Below, one piece after another: positions 23,888 to 36,500 of a DNA stretch of 64,000 nucleotides (position 1 is its first letter; the number at the start of each line of letters is the position of its first letter). The DNA lies in assembly GCF_000972845.2 (NCBI RefSeq), contig NC_040019.1, positions 11,113,001 to 11,177,000 on the forward strand. Direction: 5' to 3'. The translations under genes and the position numbers were made by a program. The notes under the pieces are model-generated. The model was not told where the DNA came from. It saw nothing but the letters and a program-made list of their open reading frames with translations, and did not search any database. The DNA comes from Larimichthys crocea. Its lineage: Eukaryota; Chordata; Actinopteri; Sciaenidae.

Positions 23888-24126
23888 AATTACTGTGTGG
23901 CTTGGGGCGGTCGGTAGCGTAGTGGGTTAAGCGGCCGCCCTATGTGTGGAGGCTATAGTCCTCGCTGCAGCTGGTCCCGGTTCGAATCCTGCATCGGACG
24001 GCTAATCACTCCCCCTCTCTCTGCCCCCTTCTTCCTAGATCCTCAGCTGTACTATCAATAAAGCCATAAAAAAAGGCCCAAAAAATAATCTAAAAAAAAA
24101 AAAAAAAAAAAAATTACTGTGTGGCT
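23888..24126 (+). mobile_element. Young tRNA-derived SINE with target-site duplication
   Basis: Element body 23903..24111 flanked by perfect 15-bp direct repeats AATTACTGTGTGGCT (23888-23902 and 24112-24126). The head has an RNA polymerase III A box (TAGCGTAGTGG) and a perfect B box (GGTTCGAATCC). The tail has CTATCAATAAAGCC and ends in an A-run. An intact TSD and promoter boxes indicate recent insertion, upstream of rx3 and downstream of cplx4. Confidence 0.93.
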
Positions 24127-24737
24127 GACCATTTAAAATGCTGCTGAGGATTTAAAATGAGAAATTGAATACATTTAATCAGCATAACAAGATGTCTTCT
24201 TTCCAAATCATAATTGGCTTAAACATGTGCTATTTTATTAGATTATATATATATTGTATTTGTGAAAAAGCTCCACAGCTTCACAACACATACAGACATG
24301 TTTTGTGTATTCAATATACATCTTTATTTGAACAATACATTTGTTTTGAGTTTGAAGTACCTCCATATATTTCATGAGAGCTTATTTACATTGGGTTTTT
24401 TTAAATGTTGTATGGAAAGACACATTCAGTATTTTGAAATAATGATTTGTGCAAATCTGCAAATGTCACTGGAAATGTGTCAGGCTCAACCATTTTATTA
24501 CAGTCAAAATGCATTTGTGGACTGAATTCAAAGTGTCAAGATTTATGAAGATTGTCTGCTTTGTAATAACATGGAAAGAAAAAGAAATCTACATATCATA
24601 ATTAATTCACACACAACATAAAAAAAAATAATCTAGAATAATCAGCAAACCAAAAGGAAAGTTGAAACACTCAGACAGGATTGGATTTTTTTTTACCTAA
24701 ATAAGGTTTTTCATAAGCAAGTCTTGGTATATTGTTA

Positions 24738-24743
24738 TTTATT
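24738..24743 (-). terminator. cplx4 polyadenylation signal (probable)
   Basis: Minus-strand AATAAA about 310 nt beyond the cplx4 stop codon. Confidence 0.45.
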
Positions 24744-25052
24744 GGACTGAAAATCACACTTTTAGAGACTTAACTGTCTCATTTGACAACAACGTGAACG
24801 ATATATCACAAATAATCATCAATTTAGAAATGCATTGTGGTCTGTTACATGTTTTATCACAGAAAGATGATTTGCCGCTTTAGTGTATAATAAAAATGAA
24901 TACTTTGTAGGCTGAAACAGAATGCCAGACTTTTTTACACAGCTCACTCTGCAGATTCCCAGATAGTGTTGAAATTCATTTTTCTTGTGTTCTTCCCTTC
25001 TCCCTTTCCACTTCTTTGTCATTACTTAATCACAGGCGACCCCACTGGCTCC

Positions 25053-28000
25053 TCACATGACAGAGCACTTCTCCTCTGCTTTGGTCTTCAGCTCAGTGAC
25101 GGTGGCTGAGGCCTTCTCCTTCAGCTGATCCATGTCCATGTTCTGCAAGTTTTGAAACTGGCCCAAGATGGAGTCCTTGCCTTCCTCCTCCGTGGCGTCC
25201 TCGTCCACCATCTTGAGCAACTCGTCGGGTACGTCCACGTCGTCCCCGGCCATCTCAATCATGTTCTCGTCCTGCTCGCTCTGCAGAGGACAACATTGGG
25301 GCGGAAAACAAGGTTAGAAATCAGAAACACAGACATGTGACAGCATATTGATATTGAGGACAAGGAAGTCTACGTTTATCACCTATAAAGTACCACAATT
25401 GGTATGAAAATCACATAAAACAGGTCGCTACACTAGAGGATATTCCGTTTTCTGTGTGCTTTGTACATTTTTGAGAAGCAAACTCGAGTTTGACTTCACT
25501 TTCCGCACCTCACCTCACTTCATGATAAATTACAGAAATGCTCAGTTTAAAGCCTTTCCAATAAACTCAATCTAATTGATTGATATCCGGAATAGTCGCG
25601 CAAGTACTACTGTGACTACTTTAAACGTCAATCTGTGGGATTATCTCAGTCCTACTTTAGCCTTTCCTCTCTGAATCCCAATGATAGTCTAAAGATATCT
25701 TCTATAGCATTGCACGAGACTCTAATTCCCATAGATTAACAGCACCAACTTCCCGTCTCTACTTATACTGTACACTTCCATATACCATATATATTTATAT
25801 ATATATTTCTTTTTCTAACTCACACTTGTATGCACATGGACGTCTGTTAAGAGAAAATAATCAGCAGTACCGGATCCTTATTGTTGTTGGAAATCCATTT
25901 AAAATGCATGTTTCACTTGAAATAAAGAAATGCTATTTCATTGTCATTGCAAGCTGACATGCAATGTAAACATCATTTGTTAAAAACTAATTAGATTTAT
26001 TTGTATAGCTTCCTGCCATTGCCCTCATCATATATGCATGGTTTCAGTTTAAAAGAGAGTGAAAAGAAAAGCACCCTTTGTTTAAACCACAAAACTGAAC
26101 AATGTCTGTTTTGCGTGAGACTGTTAGAAATGTCTCCAGCAGCCAAGGTCGTCACTGCATTCACGTGAATAAAAATCACAGTATTAGAAAAGCTTTTCAC
26201 CACTAGGTATTTATCTTAAATAAAATCACAACATACCTTTTGCGCACCCTCCATTACAGGTTACTTCTCTTTAACAGTCCTTTTTAAAATCGTGCAGTCA
26301 CTCGGTTTATATCCACTAAAGTAGATGTTGCTCTTTCTTAAGGCCAGTTCACACTACCCAGTACTCTCTAATGAGCCTGGGACACCTGCTCAGAAGCATT
26401 TGGCTTTCTAAGACTCAAGGTGCAATATGGTACACAAAGGCTAACGTGTCCAGGATGTTGGCTGAACGTCTTTCTCACTAATCTACTGGCATGGCTTCCA
26501 CCTCCTGTTGTCCAAGCTGAGGCTGCCAAGTGTTGCTGTTAGATAGAGATAACCTCAACTGTGAAGCAGCTATTTGTTGCTCTACCTATCCAGCCAGGAC
26601 ACTTTAAAAACCTTAACAAGGACTGTTGATTATTAAAACCAGATCTAATTAAAAGACTGAGAAAAGGAGTATAATGAGCTGATGGTTCATTGAGGTGATG
26701 AGGTTCAATTTAGTCACTTACACTTTAACTTTAACTTCCCCAATTTAGCATTTCTAAGCAGGTATATAGACATTTTATAAATGGTTTATAACATATTATA
26801 ATGTAGCTGTAAGTGCGAATAACTGTTTATAATGCATTTGTCAGCAATTATAACTCTTCTCTGAATCTTGGATAAATGGTGGCTGGTGTATAAACAATAT
26901 AATATGAATGACAATAGAATGAAATACTGGTAATAATATAAAATATGCCTTCATAGGAGAATATATAATCACTGTACATTTGACAAATGCATTACTAAAC
27001 ACCTGAAATGTCCTTATATATTACAACTACATTATAGTGTCTTCAAACCTGTTTATTACATACATGTTTCCACCGAGGAGAGTTTATTAATGTATAATAT
27101 TAAATGAAATTTAAAGATGAATGTCATGATAATAACTCTTTACCTTTGGCAGCCTGTATTTATCTCTGAGGCACACCCTGAGTGTGGCCCTCTCTGCCTT
27201 TTTGTGTAAGAAATCTGCATCTCTCTCCATCCTGAAATAGAAAAAAATTAAAATATTATTAGCACAGTATCCTTAATGTTGGTCTCAAGAATAGGTACAA
27301 ATAATATTTATTTTAATCTCTTTCCTGGAAGATAAAAAAGATTAAAGCTGCGAGAAAAAAACAGCAAGGTGGAATTTTATGGCAGCTGGAGAGGAGCACA
27401 ATAGATTTCTCAGTTGTTTTTTTAATTTCATGATAAAAAAAACACAATTTTTTTTTACTCTAATGGCTCAGTCAGTTCTGCTTCCAATGCTTCTTCAATG
27501 CAACATCCTCCAGTTCATCTGAATATCCATTGTATGATATGATATAATATCAAGTAGGAAATCAGGATTAAAATGTAACCAATGGGGAATCAGTTGAACT
27601 AATTTTGTTACAACAAGCCAATCTTTATTGGCTTTTCATACTAATTTTGTTACAACAAGCCAATCTTTATTGGCTTTTCATTTAAAACAGACTATTATTA
27701 TCCTCCCAAAAATGGTGTAAACATCCACAAAAGCTATCTCAAAAATATCTAATCTTATATTACTTTAGACCTATAAGGTCTGATGCGTGTCCCTAAATTG
27801 ATTTGTCTTGGTAATGTAATAACATTAGACTACACTACAGTTTAAATCAGATTCTGTTGTGACATAAGTGTAAGTGGCATTTTCAATTATTTGAAAATAA
27901 TAATTCAACAATTTTTAGCAGTGATTCTAGTTTTTATTTTTGAATTCTGTTATCAAAGCTCATTTATTTAAGTCTCAGGTAAATCAGTTATCCAGTAGCC

Positions 28001-29516
28001 TTTAATGTGAGACCCCTCCGTATTCCTGCATTTTAAGCGTGAGACTCACGTACTTTCCCTCAGCCAATTAATGATGGGATTATTGGACCAGACTGAGTCA
28101 AGCAGATTTGTAATCAAGCCAAGATGCAGCAACACCTAAACAACAACCCAGTGGAGTGACGTGTCTAACCAACCATAAACAAACCATAAACACACACACA
28201 CATACATACATTTGTTAAAATACAAACATGTATTTTCATGTTCTGTCCTTTAAATTTCCATCAAATGTTCGTGTGGATCAGGATTTGTTGCTGTAGAAGT
28301 TAATGCATTACCAGAAATCAATTATGGAGAATGTTGCCGTCTTTTTAAACAAATAAAGTCATTTCCTAAACAAAGGTCAGAGGCTGGACTAATCTTATTA
28401 TGTAATACGGAATGACTAAATCTGCTCCAAAATCTACTCTCTATCACAAAAGTGCGAATTTGTATCAAATTTTCAAACAAAATATTATTTACTCTTTCTT
28501 CAAATGTGTACACTGTTGCAATCTGTACATCTTATTACTTAAATGTCTGCTTTAAAGAAAGGAAGTAGAACTGAATAACTGATCATAATGCACTGATATA
28601 TTCATTTTACTAAGCCTGAAATAAAATAAAATAAATTAAGACAATAAAATGCTTTTCAAAAACAGCTGTGTCTATATTGTAGGAAACTGTGTGGACTGTT
28701 ACAATAGTTACTGCAAATGGTAATCTAAATTAAATACACATAATTTTGCTGGGCTACGATTGTGTTGTGTAGTGTTGCTTTGCAACCACTCATGTATTTA
28801 TTATTTTTATGAGCTTTGCAACACTACACAACCATCATTGGAGCTTCAAAGGTTTGAACATTTCCATGTTTTTGAGCTGTGAATAGAACTGCCATTTTAT
28901 AATTGCTTGTTCGGTTGTGTTGTGAACTAGGAAGTCCCTCAAAATTTTACAGATTATGGGAGATTATTGATCCTGGTCCAGCATGACCTTAAGCCTTAGT
29001 GGGTTATTATGTAGTAAATTCAGGAAAAATAAATAAATAAATAAATAATTCACGATGTTGGTAACTCTGCTGTGACCTTCAGCAACAGATGCATCTCTCA
29101 AAAACAAATCTTGCTCGTTGTGAGCTCATGGAAAATTATAAATACACGAGTGGTTACATTTGGTTAGCTTTAGATTAAAGAATATGTTTTTTTAAGTGTT
29201 GTGCAAAGGAAGGGAACACGTTAACAGTGAAGGGTTGTAATGCCATAGAAAACTGCTTGTCAAGGTCAGATTGTACACTCTGCAGCCACACTGTTTTTCA
29301 ATGGGCCAATTGCATCAATGCAAAGTGGAGAACAGTCTGTGTTGTTACTTACTTCTCCTCCACCAACTGTTTTTGGTACTCTTCATACTCCTCCCGTGTC
29401 ATCCCTGCTGCTTTGGCTGGATCTGAGGGGGTGGCCTCCTCTTCTTTGTCACCTCCACCACCAAGACCCATTCCTGACAGGGGGTTGCCAATCATGCTCT
29501 TGATCAAGAAAGCCAT
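25053..29516 (-). CDS. cplx4: Complexin-4
   Basis: Complexin of retinal ribbon synapses. It binds assembled SNARE complexes through a central helix and is membrane-anchored by prenylation. Three exons: 29353..29516, 27144..27231 and 25053..25280 (159 aa; human 160). The N-terminus is [20 protein letters not shown]. The accessory/central helix spans [20 protein letters not shown] to [15 protein letters not shown] across exons 1-2. Exon 3 encodes [20 protein letters not shown], an acidic segment, [15 protein letters not shown], and the CAAX box CSVM at the end. Donors are GTAAGT and GTAAAG, and phases agree. Synteny with rx3 and lman1 supports cplx4 over cplx3. Intron 2 contains a candidate alternative first exon (26237-26281). 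Confidence 0.95.
26237..26281 (-). CDS. Candidate alternative first exon of cplx4
   Basis: On the minus strand a short open frame ATG GAG GGT GCG CAA AAG (26254..26237, MEGAQK) ends exactly at a GTATGT donor in phase 0. This is the phase needed to join cplx4 exon 3 (SEQDEN...). A TATAAA lies at 26311..26306, about 52 nt before the ATG, which leaves a plausible 5'UTR of about 25 nt. The product would be about 82 aa: the acidic C-terminal half plus the CAAX box, without the SNARE-binding helix. No transcript evidence is available. Confidence 0.4.
26306..26311 (-). promoter_or_regulatory. TATA box in cplx4 intron 2
   Basis: Minus-strand GATATAAACC, positioned to drive the candidate alternative first exon. 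A CACCTG-type E-box lies further upstream at about 26383-26388, and a TTAATTAGATC homeodomain-like site near 26646-26656. Confidence 0.4.
27598..27681. repeat. Perfect 42-bp tandem duplication in cplx4 intron 1
   Basis: Identical abutting copies 27598..27639 and 27640..27681. Each contains an internal inverted repeat, AGCCAAT-N4-ATTGGCT. Confidence 0.95.
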
Positions 29517-30764
29517 CTTGAGTTGTCTGAGTGTTTACTCTGCGAGGATGAGAATACTTTTACAGATAAAAAGGATGCTGCTGTTCTTAGGGTGCCCTCC
29601 GGTTCGCCTTCCTATAGCCGTCAAATCCAGTGGTAGCTCACTAGCTAACCTGCTGCTTGACTATGGAGCCAAGGACACACTGACGACAAGCAACAGACAC
29701 ATACACACACACACTTGCACGAACACACACATACAACGTTTTGCCTGGGCCATAATCTGGATTTAATCCTCCCTGCTCCACTATGCTAAGAGGCAGATGG
29801 CCTGTTTTCTCTCTATTTTTAAATCATGTAGATCTTTGTTGGGTTTTTATTTATTAATTTTGACACTTTGACGCATTCTTTAGAAGAACTAGGTGCAGCA
29901 CTCATCATAAAAAAATGTTTTTGTAGATTGGAGCCCCCCTCAGTTTAGGACCACACATATGCTGCTTCCGCCCACTGGTGCTTAATCATATTAGTAAAGG
30001 ACGGGCCGGCCTGTGTGCAGCTTATACTGCTGAGACCGAGCAGAGTAGAGGGAGAGAGGGGAGCGGGATTAGAGTCTTGTTTATCCCCCAGTGGACCCAC
30101 GTTCATGCCGTGCTATTGTTCAGTGGGAGAATGACTGACAGGGGGATGAGTGATGGCGAGGAGGCAGCTCTCAGTTCATTTCACCCTATCACTACATCAC
30201 TACCTGCAAGAGGGCTGAAGGACTTGTAGATTACCCCAATACTGTGTAATGTTAATCTGCAACCATATATGTCTAGCAATATCTGTAGTTATCGTACATG
30301 TAAATGTATGTTACATGACAAATGTATGTGTAAAAGAGGAGATGTATATATTATTATTATTATTATTTTATAAAATTGTCAACAAGTCAAGAAGCAACAG
30401 ATACTGTGGGCACTGTGACAGAAGGATGAAATGCAGAGTAAATTCCTGCATGGATTTGAGCCATTACCGTATGTGTTATGCATCTTAGACCACTAAGCCT
30501 GCGTGACTAACAAAGTGTGGAAAGATAGATGACCATTTCCTCCATCAGTTTGTTCTATGAGCTTCACTTTGATATAAAAGAAGCTTCAGTGTCTATATAA
30601 TCCCTGATAATCTTTCAGGTTTCCTTTTAGCTGTGCGTTTAATCCATTATTTTTGATATTGGCACAACTCAGCAGAACTGCCACTACATAATAAATCACC
30701 GTCAACCTGATGTTATTATTAACTGCACAAAATGTTGATGCTTTTAAGGTTTGATGGTAATGTC

Positions 30765-31060
30765 AGTTGGGTTGGTTGGTCACTTCGTCCACCACTATGG
30801 TCCAGATGAAAATGTCTCACCAGATTGCCATGAAATTATATTCTGAAATGTTAAATTCATGGTCCCCAGAGGATGAATCCCACTGACTTTGGTGATCCCC
30901 TGACTTTTTCTTTGTTGCCACCATGAGGTTGACATTTGTGGTTAGCTGTGAAATGTCTCAATCATTATTGGATTGATTGATTTGGTCCCGACATTTACGT
31001 TTCCCTCAGGATGAATTATAAAAGGTTTGGTATCTTTAACTTTAATGAACAAACATCTGC
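30765..31060 (+). repeat. Dispersed teleost repeat, family C
   Basis: Contains CCAGATTGCCATGAAATTAT, GAGGATGAATCCCACTGACT, GGTGATCCCCTGACTTTT, CACCATGAGGTTGACATTTG and CCCTCAGGATGAATTATAA, the characteristic order of a widespread teleost repeat. Related copies occur at 56.4-56.85 kb (same strand) and 62.94-63.32 kb (reverse). Confidence 0.75.
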
Positions 31061-31189
31061 AAAATGTATGTGATTCTCATTAGCCTCAGCTGTACTTGTG
31101 TTTGCTGTTAATTAATTCACTAACCAAGTGACAACCTCTGTGGCTGTGAAGTGAAGACAGTGCAGACATGACTGCAGTTCCTTAAATGT

Positions 31190-31470
31190 CCTCTTGAGGC
31201 TGGCAACAGAATCTCAGTCAATCTCAAATTCAATTGCCAGGCGGGTGCCGTTACAGATGGCTTGTTTGAGCACCCAGCCATCATTCAGCCCGCCTCAGGC
31301 CCACCGTCAGACCACGTCTTTGCCCATTTTTAGATTATCTGGGAGGCAGCAGAGGCAAGACAGCCAGCATGGCGGTGGCCAGAGCAACCACACTCTGAAC
31401 TTCACAATGGCTCTTCAGAAAACTATGAGTGACGTCACAGATGACGTCCATTACGTCATGTCAGTGGTAA
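31190..31470. promoter_or_regulatory. Candidate element with three CRE-type sites
   Basis: Non-repetitive, GC-richer block ending in TGACGTCA (31430-31437), TGACGTCC (31442-31449) and TTACGTCA (31451-31458), three CREB/ATF-type sites within 29 bp. It lies between lman1 (3' side) and cplx4 (5' side, about 1.7 kb upstream). A regulatory role is inferred. Confidence 0.4.
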
Positions 31471-32384
31471 TAATTGTGATTAATGTGACTTTATACACTG
31501 GTTATGGATAGAGTGTTGGAATAAACACGTATTTAAAAAATAGTCTCATCTTATAAATGTTCCTATATTTGTGACAAATTCATAGCGTTACAAAGCTTTG
31601 TTTATATACTGTGTATAAATGTTAAATGCTAAAATAAAATCACTAATCTGTAATTGCAAGGAATATTATATATTCATATCATGACTATTATGTCACCATT
31701 TCACCTGTCAGAGATATTTTGTATTAACATCACTTGCTGCTCTACTTCAGAAGTGCTGTTTGACTTTAGGGTTAATTTGAAATCAAAACTACAAATCTAC
31801 CTACATGTACTATGGCTGCTAATTGCTTAGTAACGATAAATTACTTATTACACTCTTTGTAGATGCATCTTGTATGGTCTCCCGTGAAAGAATACATAGA
31901 CACCACAGTGATTTGTGTTTTCTGTTTATGTAAATTGTTCAGGTAGAGGATATGTCAGATTCTGACATGTCATCAAAACAGATAAACAGAAGCAGACATC
32001 TGCTCTGAGTTTTCATCACCAGCATTATTTTATACAAAATTGCACATTTCAAAACACGTTATTTTCTTTTGTAATCACTTCAGGTTCATGGAATGGGACT
32101 GTGGCAGATTTTCAACTTTTGAAAACAAAATCTAAGGATCTGGCCAACCAAAAATACTGTAAGGAGCATGTTACATCATGTTGAAAATCCATAACAATAA
32201 GTTTCACACGAGCATTTATACACAACAACTTACTGATCAAATTAAAAATCTGTAATGAATTAAAACAAACTTTATCAACAGAACCAAATTTTTCAAGTAC
32301 AATAACTTACAATCTGAAATAATCAAAAAAAAAAAAAATTAATTATCAAAATTCCCTCATTTATACACTCAAAAATGTATTTCA

Positions 32385-33507
32385 TCAAAAGAATTTCTTT
32401 GCTGCTGCTTCTTGTTGACTCCTGGCGAGAGAAACAAAGGACAGACACAAAGCATTAGACAGTCATTGAAATCCACAAGCACACGTATGACAAAATGAAA
32501 ACAATGTCTTACTTGTACATGATGTAGCAGAAGAACAGCACTGACTGGACGACGATGAAGATTACAAAATGAATGGTAGATAAGCAGGAAGGCATTGGAG
32601 GTAACTCAGGACACTTCACAACCTTCTCAGCAGGATTCTGTGTGGCAAACAGAAAAGAAAGTTCAGGTCAGCTGAGCTCTGATCTGATTGTTAAACTGGG
32701 AAAACTGGGGTTAAAAAGAGAGAATCCATACCGGAACATTACGCTGGACCAGGTGCTCCACGTCCCTTTTGACCGTGTGCAGATGTTCCTTGATGTCGTT
32801 GAAGTGCTGAATGGTCTCATATGTTCCCATGCCGCCTGCGTTACCCTGGTGTTGGACTGAGCCGATCTGTTTCAGGGACTCGTGAAAAGAGTTTCTGCAG
32901 CGACAAAGAGGAGACACACTAAGTGACAAGATACTGCAGTAATACTGCAACTGCTTTACCAAATAAATATCTCGATGATATAGTCAAAATGTTGAATTTT
33001 TAATATTTGATACATGTGTTGAGTGAATTCAAGTTGGGAAACATGATGTGCAGTAAATATGCTGTAGGGTATCATTTATTTACAATAATACACATTGTCC
33101 AAAATTAATCTTTTAATCCCTAGTCACAAAAGGCTGCATATTGTCAAAGTTTGATTGCTAAATTAATCCCTTATAAAAACATGTTCTTACAACAGATTAC
33201 AAGAACAGGAGGATAAGAAACAGACGACAAGAGGAACCTTATCTGGAATCCAGAGTTGAGTTATGAGAGAAACAACATTGAACATTAAAAAAAAAAAAAA
33301 AAAAAAAAAAGCATATGAGAGTTGAAATAAATACATTTGGTCATTGTAAATGTATTGTACTGTTTCTTTGTGGAGGACACAAGAGGCTTTATGTATTTAT
33401 AAATAAATAACAGCAACAAAAATGTTTTAAGTAACTAAAACAAACGCTGATGTCTGGAGACTCAACTTAAAAAAAAAAAAAACGGTTCGTGTGGTCCTTT
33501 AAGTGAG

Positions 33508-33597
<90 letters not shown>

Positions 33598-36500
33598 TAT
33601 AATGCATCCACACAAACACTGGTTAGTTAGTTAGCTTTAATACTGTCATTGTCTAGTCTTTATCTGAATTAGACAAAGTATTGAGTGAGTAAAGTATTTT
33701 ATCTTTGTGTTTGTGTTCCCATGAAATGGACAGAATGTACTAAAAAGACAGTAACTGTGACATGTCTTCATCTTGAACTCATCTTACTGATTTAAGTCTG
33801 ACTTAAGTCTGACCTATGAGGCCTCATGTTCAGCTTTTTTCAACTTGTGAATGCAATGCGAACACTGATAATTATATGTATAATTTTAGTGCATTTACTT
33901 CGGGGGTTGTCACAATATTTACAGTGGCGAGTGTCAACTCGATGATATAACTGAAGCGCACCTTGGATTGGATTTATTGGTTTTTCGTTTGTAACAAGTT
34001 TAAGAAACGGACGTTTTTCTAAAATACACTTCTGCTTTTCTTGTTGAGGCTTTGATGAAATAATTGAAACCACTCTTGTTAGCTTAGCTTAGCATAAAGA
34101 CCGCAAATGAGGAGAAACAGGTTGCCTGGCTCCGTCCAAATGTAAGAAAAAGACTACAGAATTTCTAATGCTCACTTATTATCAGGTTATGTACCTCTTG
34201 TTTAATCTGTGTAAAAATGGTATTTGTATTATTGTGCGTGTCAGAAATGTCCATACATCATCCCCTCAAAGAGACGTCAATCCAAAAGAATGACTGTCAG
34301 AGCTCACCAGTGATGAAATGGGAAGTCTGTAAAATCTGCATCTTCACTCTCAGGAGAGAATGAAGACGCCTTAATCCTGGATCATATTTCTCAACAAAAT
34401 GCAATTTCTTAAAGTTGATTACTCAAAGAGAGAAAGCAATAAGTTTCCCTTATCATCTTAAACACGTCTAAGACGATTATGAAGAAGAGAGTAACTTGAC
34501 AAATGAAAGGAATTCCAGCAGCGTTAAGTAGGAAGGCCCCAAGGGGGCAAGTGTGACAAGAAATCAATTGGAGGTAAACCATGTTTTGTCTGCATATGAC
34601 AGATGTATTTAAAAACTACTAATCTGATAAGGACAAAATGGTGCTAAGGATGTGGCCTTTTCTTGCTTGGCCACATGGTTGAGGTCCAATATGATGGACA
34701 GGGATGACATATAAACAAAATCTAATTTGTTTCACAGAGAGGGGGGAAAAGAAATCTCCCTTGAGAAAGTAAGTGAGCATTTATTAAACCCTACATCTAA
34801 TCGTCATCTGCTACAAGTGACCCATTTATGAACGGAAAGCCCTCCTTGGATGGTCTGAGATGAGGTCCTATCATAAACTCTGTGTTTAAAAGATGGGTCA
34901 GGATAAACTGAGAGCTCAGTCTACAAAGTAATACAGATCAGTCGCACACATTAGCACATTAGAGGGAGCAGCTGCAGCCTTTTGCCAGGGTCTGAACTTA
35001 TGTGTCAATCAGCTTACTCCTGTGCATCACCTTATCTTCTATTCTTAAAATTGAATCATCACAGAAACTGTCTTTCCCTGTCGCCAATACAATAAAATTC
35101 TTCACTTGTAGAAGCTTGCATAGAATTAGCAAATAGGATGAGTAAGTGAGTCTGAGTCCATGTTAGTTATGGGTCAACAATATAAGAAAGAAAATCATGT
35201 ATGCAAAGTCATTCAAGGATGTATGTCCTGTTGGATTTAGGGCAGCTTGGTTCTTGGATACATAAGACTAAGAGATTATTGTTACATACAATAAAATCTT
35301 TAATATCTTGTGATTCTGGTTAATTCTTAATGCAGATGGTGTATTCAAATTAAGACGTGCAATCAAACTGCAGCGACAAGTTAACAGTTGTGCAGTTCAT
35401 TTTTAGGGTGCAAAGTACTGAAGTGAATTAAAGAAGGCTTTTATTTTCATGAACAGCTGAACATGCGAGTCAAAAATGTTGATTCATAACTTAATCATCT
35501 GTGAAATTGAGAAAAACTATTAAAATCTCACAAATCTACAAGATCTGAAGAAGACTTTATTTTAATGTGTTGCGTGCTCACAGTGACTAAGCCCACAAGC
35601 ACCTTAGCCAAGTAATACAAATATGTTATTGTCTAAATACAAACTCTAAACATCAAAAAAATCAGGCTTACTTACTGTAAGTAACAAAATCAAACAGTCA
35701 TTTGAAACTTTGCCATGGAAGGCACACCATCATAAAACCTCTTAAGCTGAATTATCAGGCTGTTAATCGGAGAGTGGTAAAGTAACAAAGAAGAAAAAGA
35801 TTACAGCTGGATATTACTATACCTATCATGCTGTAATCACTGTATGCAGGGCTCAACAATGTGGATTGCCCAAGCAAAATGCCACAGCAGGCTGGTAAAT
35901 CAAGCCAATACGTTTTTTAGCACAAGCGAGCATTATCCTGGAAACAGGAGTTTAGTTGTGTTAGACTGTGTATTGCACACTTTCCTGCAAGTTTGAGAGC
36001 AAGCGGATAAAACAAGAGTCTTTGTTGTTATTTTGAAAACCCCCTAATAAATACCGGGCACGTCTGTGACGCTGTTTGGTCCATTCTTCAAACCCAAAGC
36101 AGGAGCATTTCAGAAGTGGAACGTTTTGACAGATTTTAACTTGTTTTTAATATGCCTCCAAATATGTAAATATGCTGTGTATTAAATTGTTTCCTTTTTG
36201 GCTGTTTTTACAATTAGAAATTTGTACATGCCTTTTTATTTTGAAAATCGACCGGATTCTCTACGCCCTATGTGTCTGACTTCTTGTGAGCTTGAGCTGC
36301 TCTGTGCACGCGGGCTGCTTGCAGCTTCCGTCAAAAATAGAACAGCCACATATTCTTAGTGGAGCTTCTGGGAGATTTCTGAAACACACCACAGTGCTTC
36401 TGGTGGGGTTTGAAATATTGATTAGAATGGCTGCAACCAGTGGCGGGTTATGGTTAGTGATGGCAGCGCACACAGAACGCATTGCATTCATGCCCGGTGG

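Larger units (their letters stand above)
21180..25052. other. rx3-cplx4 intergenic region
   Basis: No exon was recognised. It contains the candidate rx3 enhancer, two dispersed repeats and the SINE listed separately. The remainder (23.1-23.9 and 24.1-24.7 kb) is AT-rich with no structure I can name. Confidence 0.5.
29517..32384. other. cplx4-lman1 intergenic region
   Basis: Holds the presumed cplx4 promoter (29.52-30.1 kb, with an AC microsatellite near 29.70-29.73 kb), a dispersed repeat at 30.77-31.06 kb, a CRE-bearing candidate element at 31.19-31.47 kb and the AT-rich lman1 3'UTR/downstream DNA. No additional exon is seen. Confidence 0.5.

Noticed and set aside
23903..24000. Possible tRNA gene with A and B boxes
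   Set aside because: It is the head of a SINE with tail, poly-A and target-site duplication, and does not fold as an intact tRNA by eye.
31194..31511. 105-codon plus-strand frame upstream of lman1's 3' end
   Set aside because: No family resemblance. The block is better explained as a regulatory element with CRE sites.
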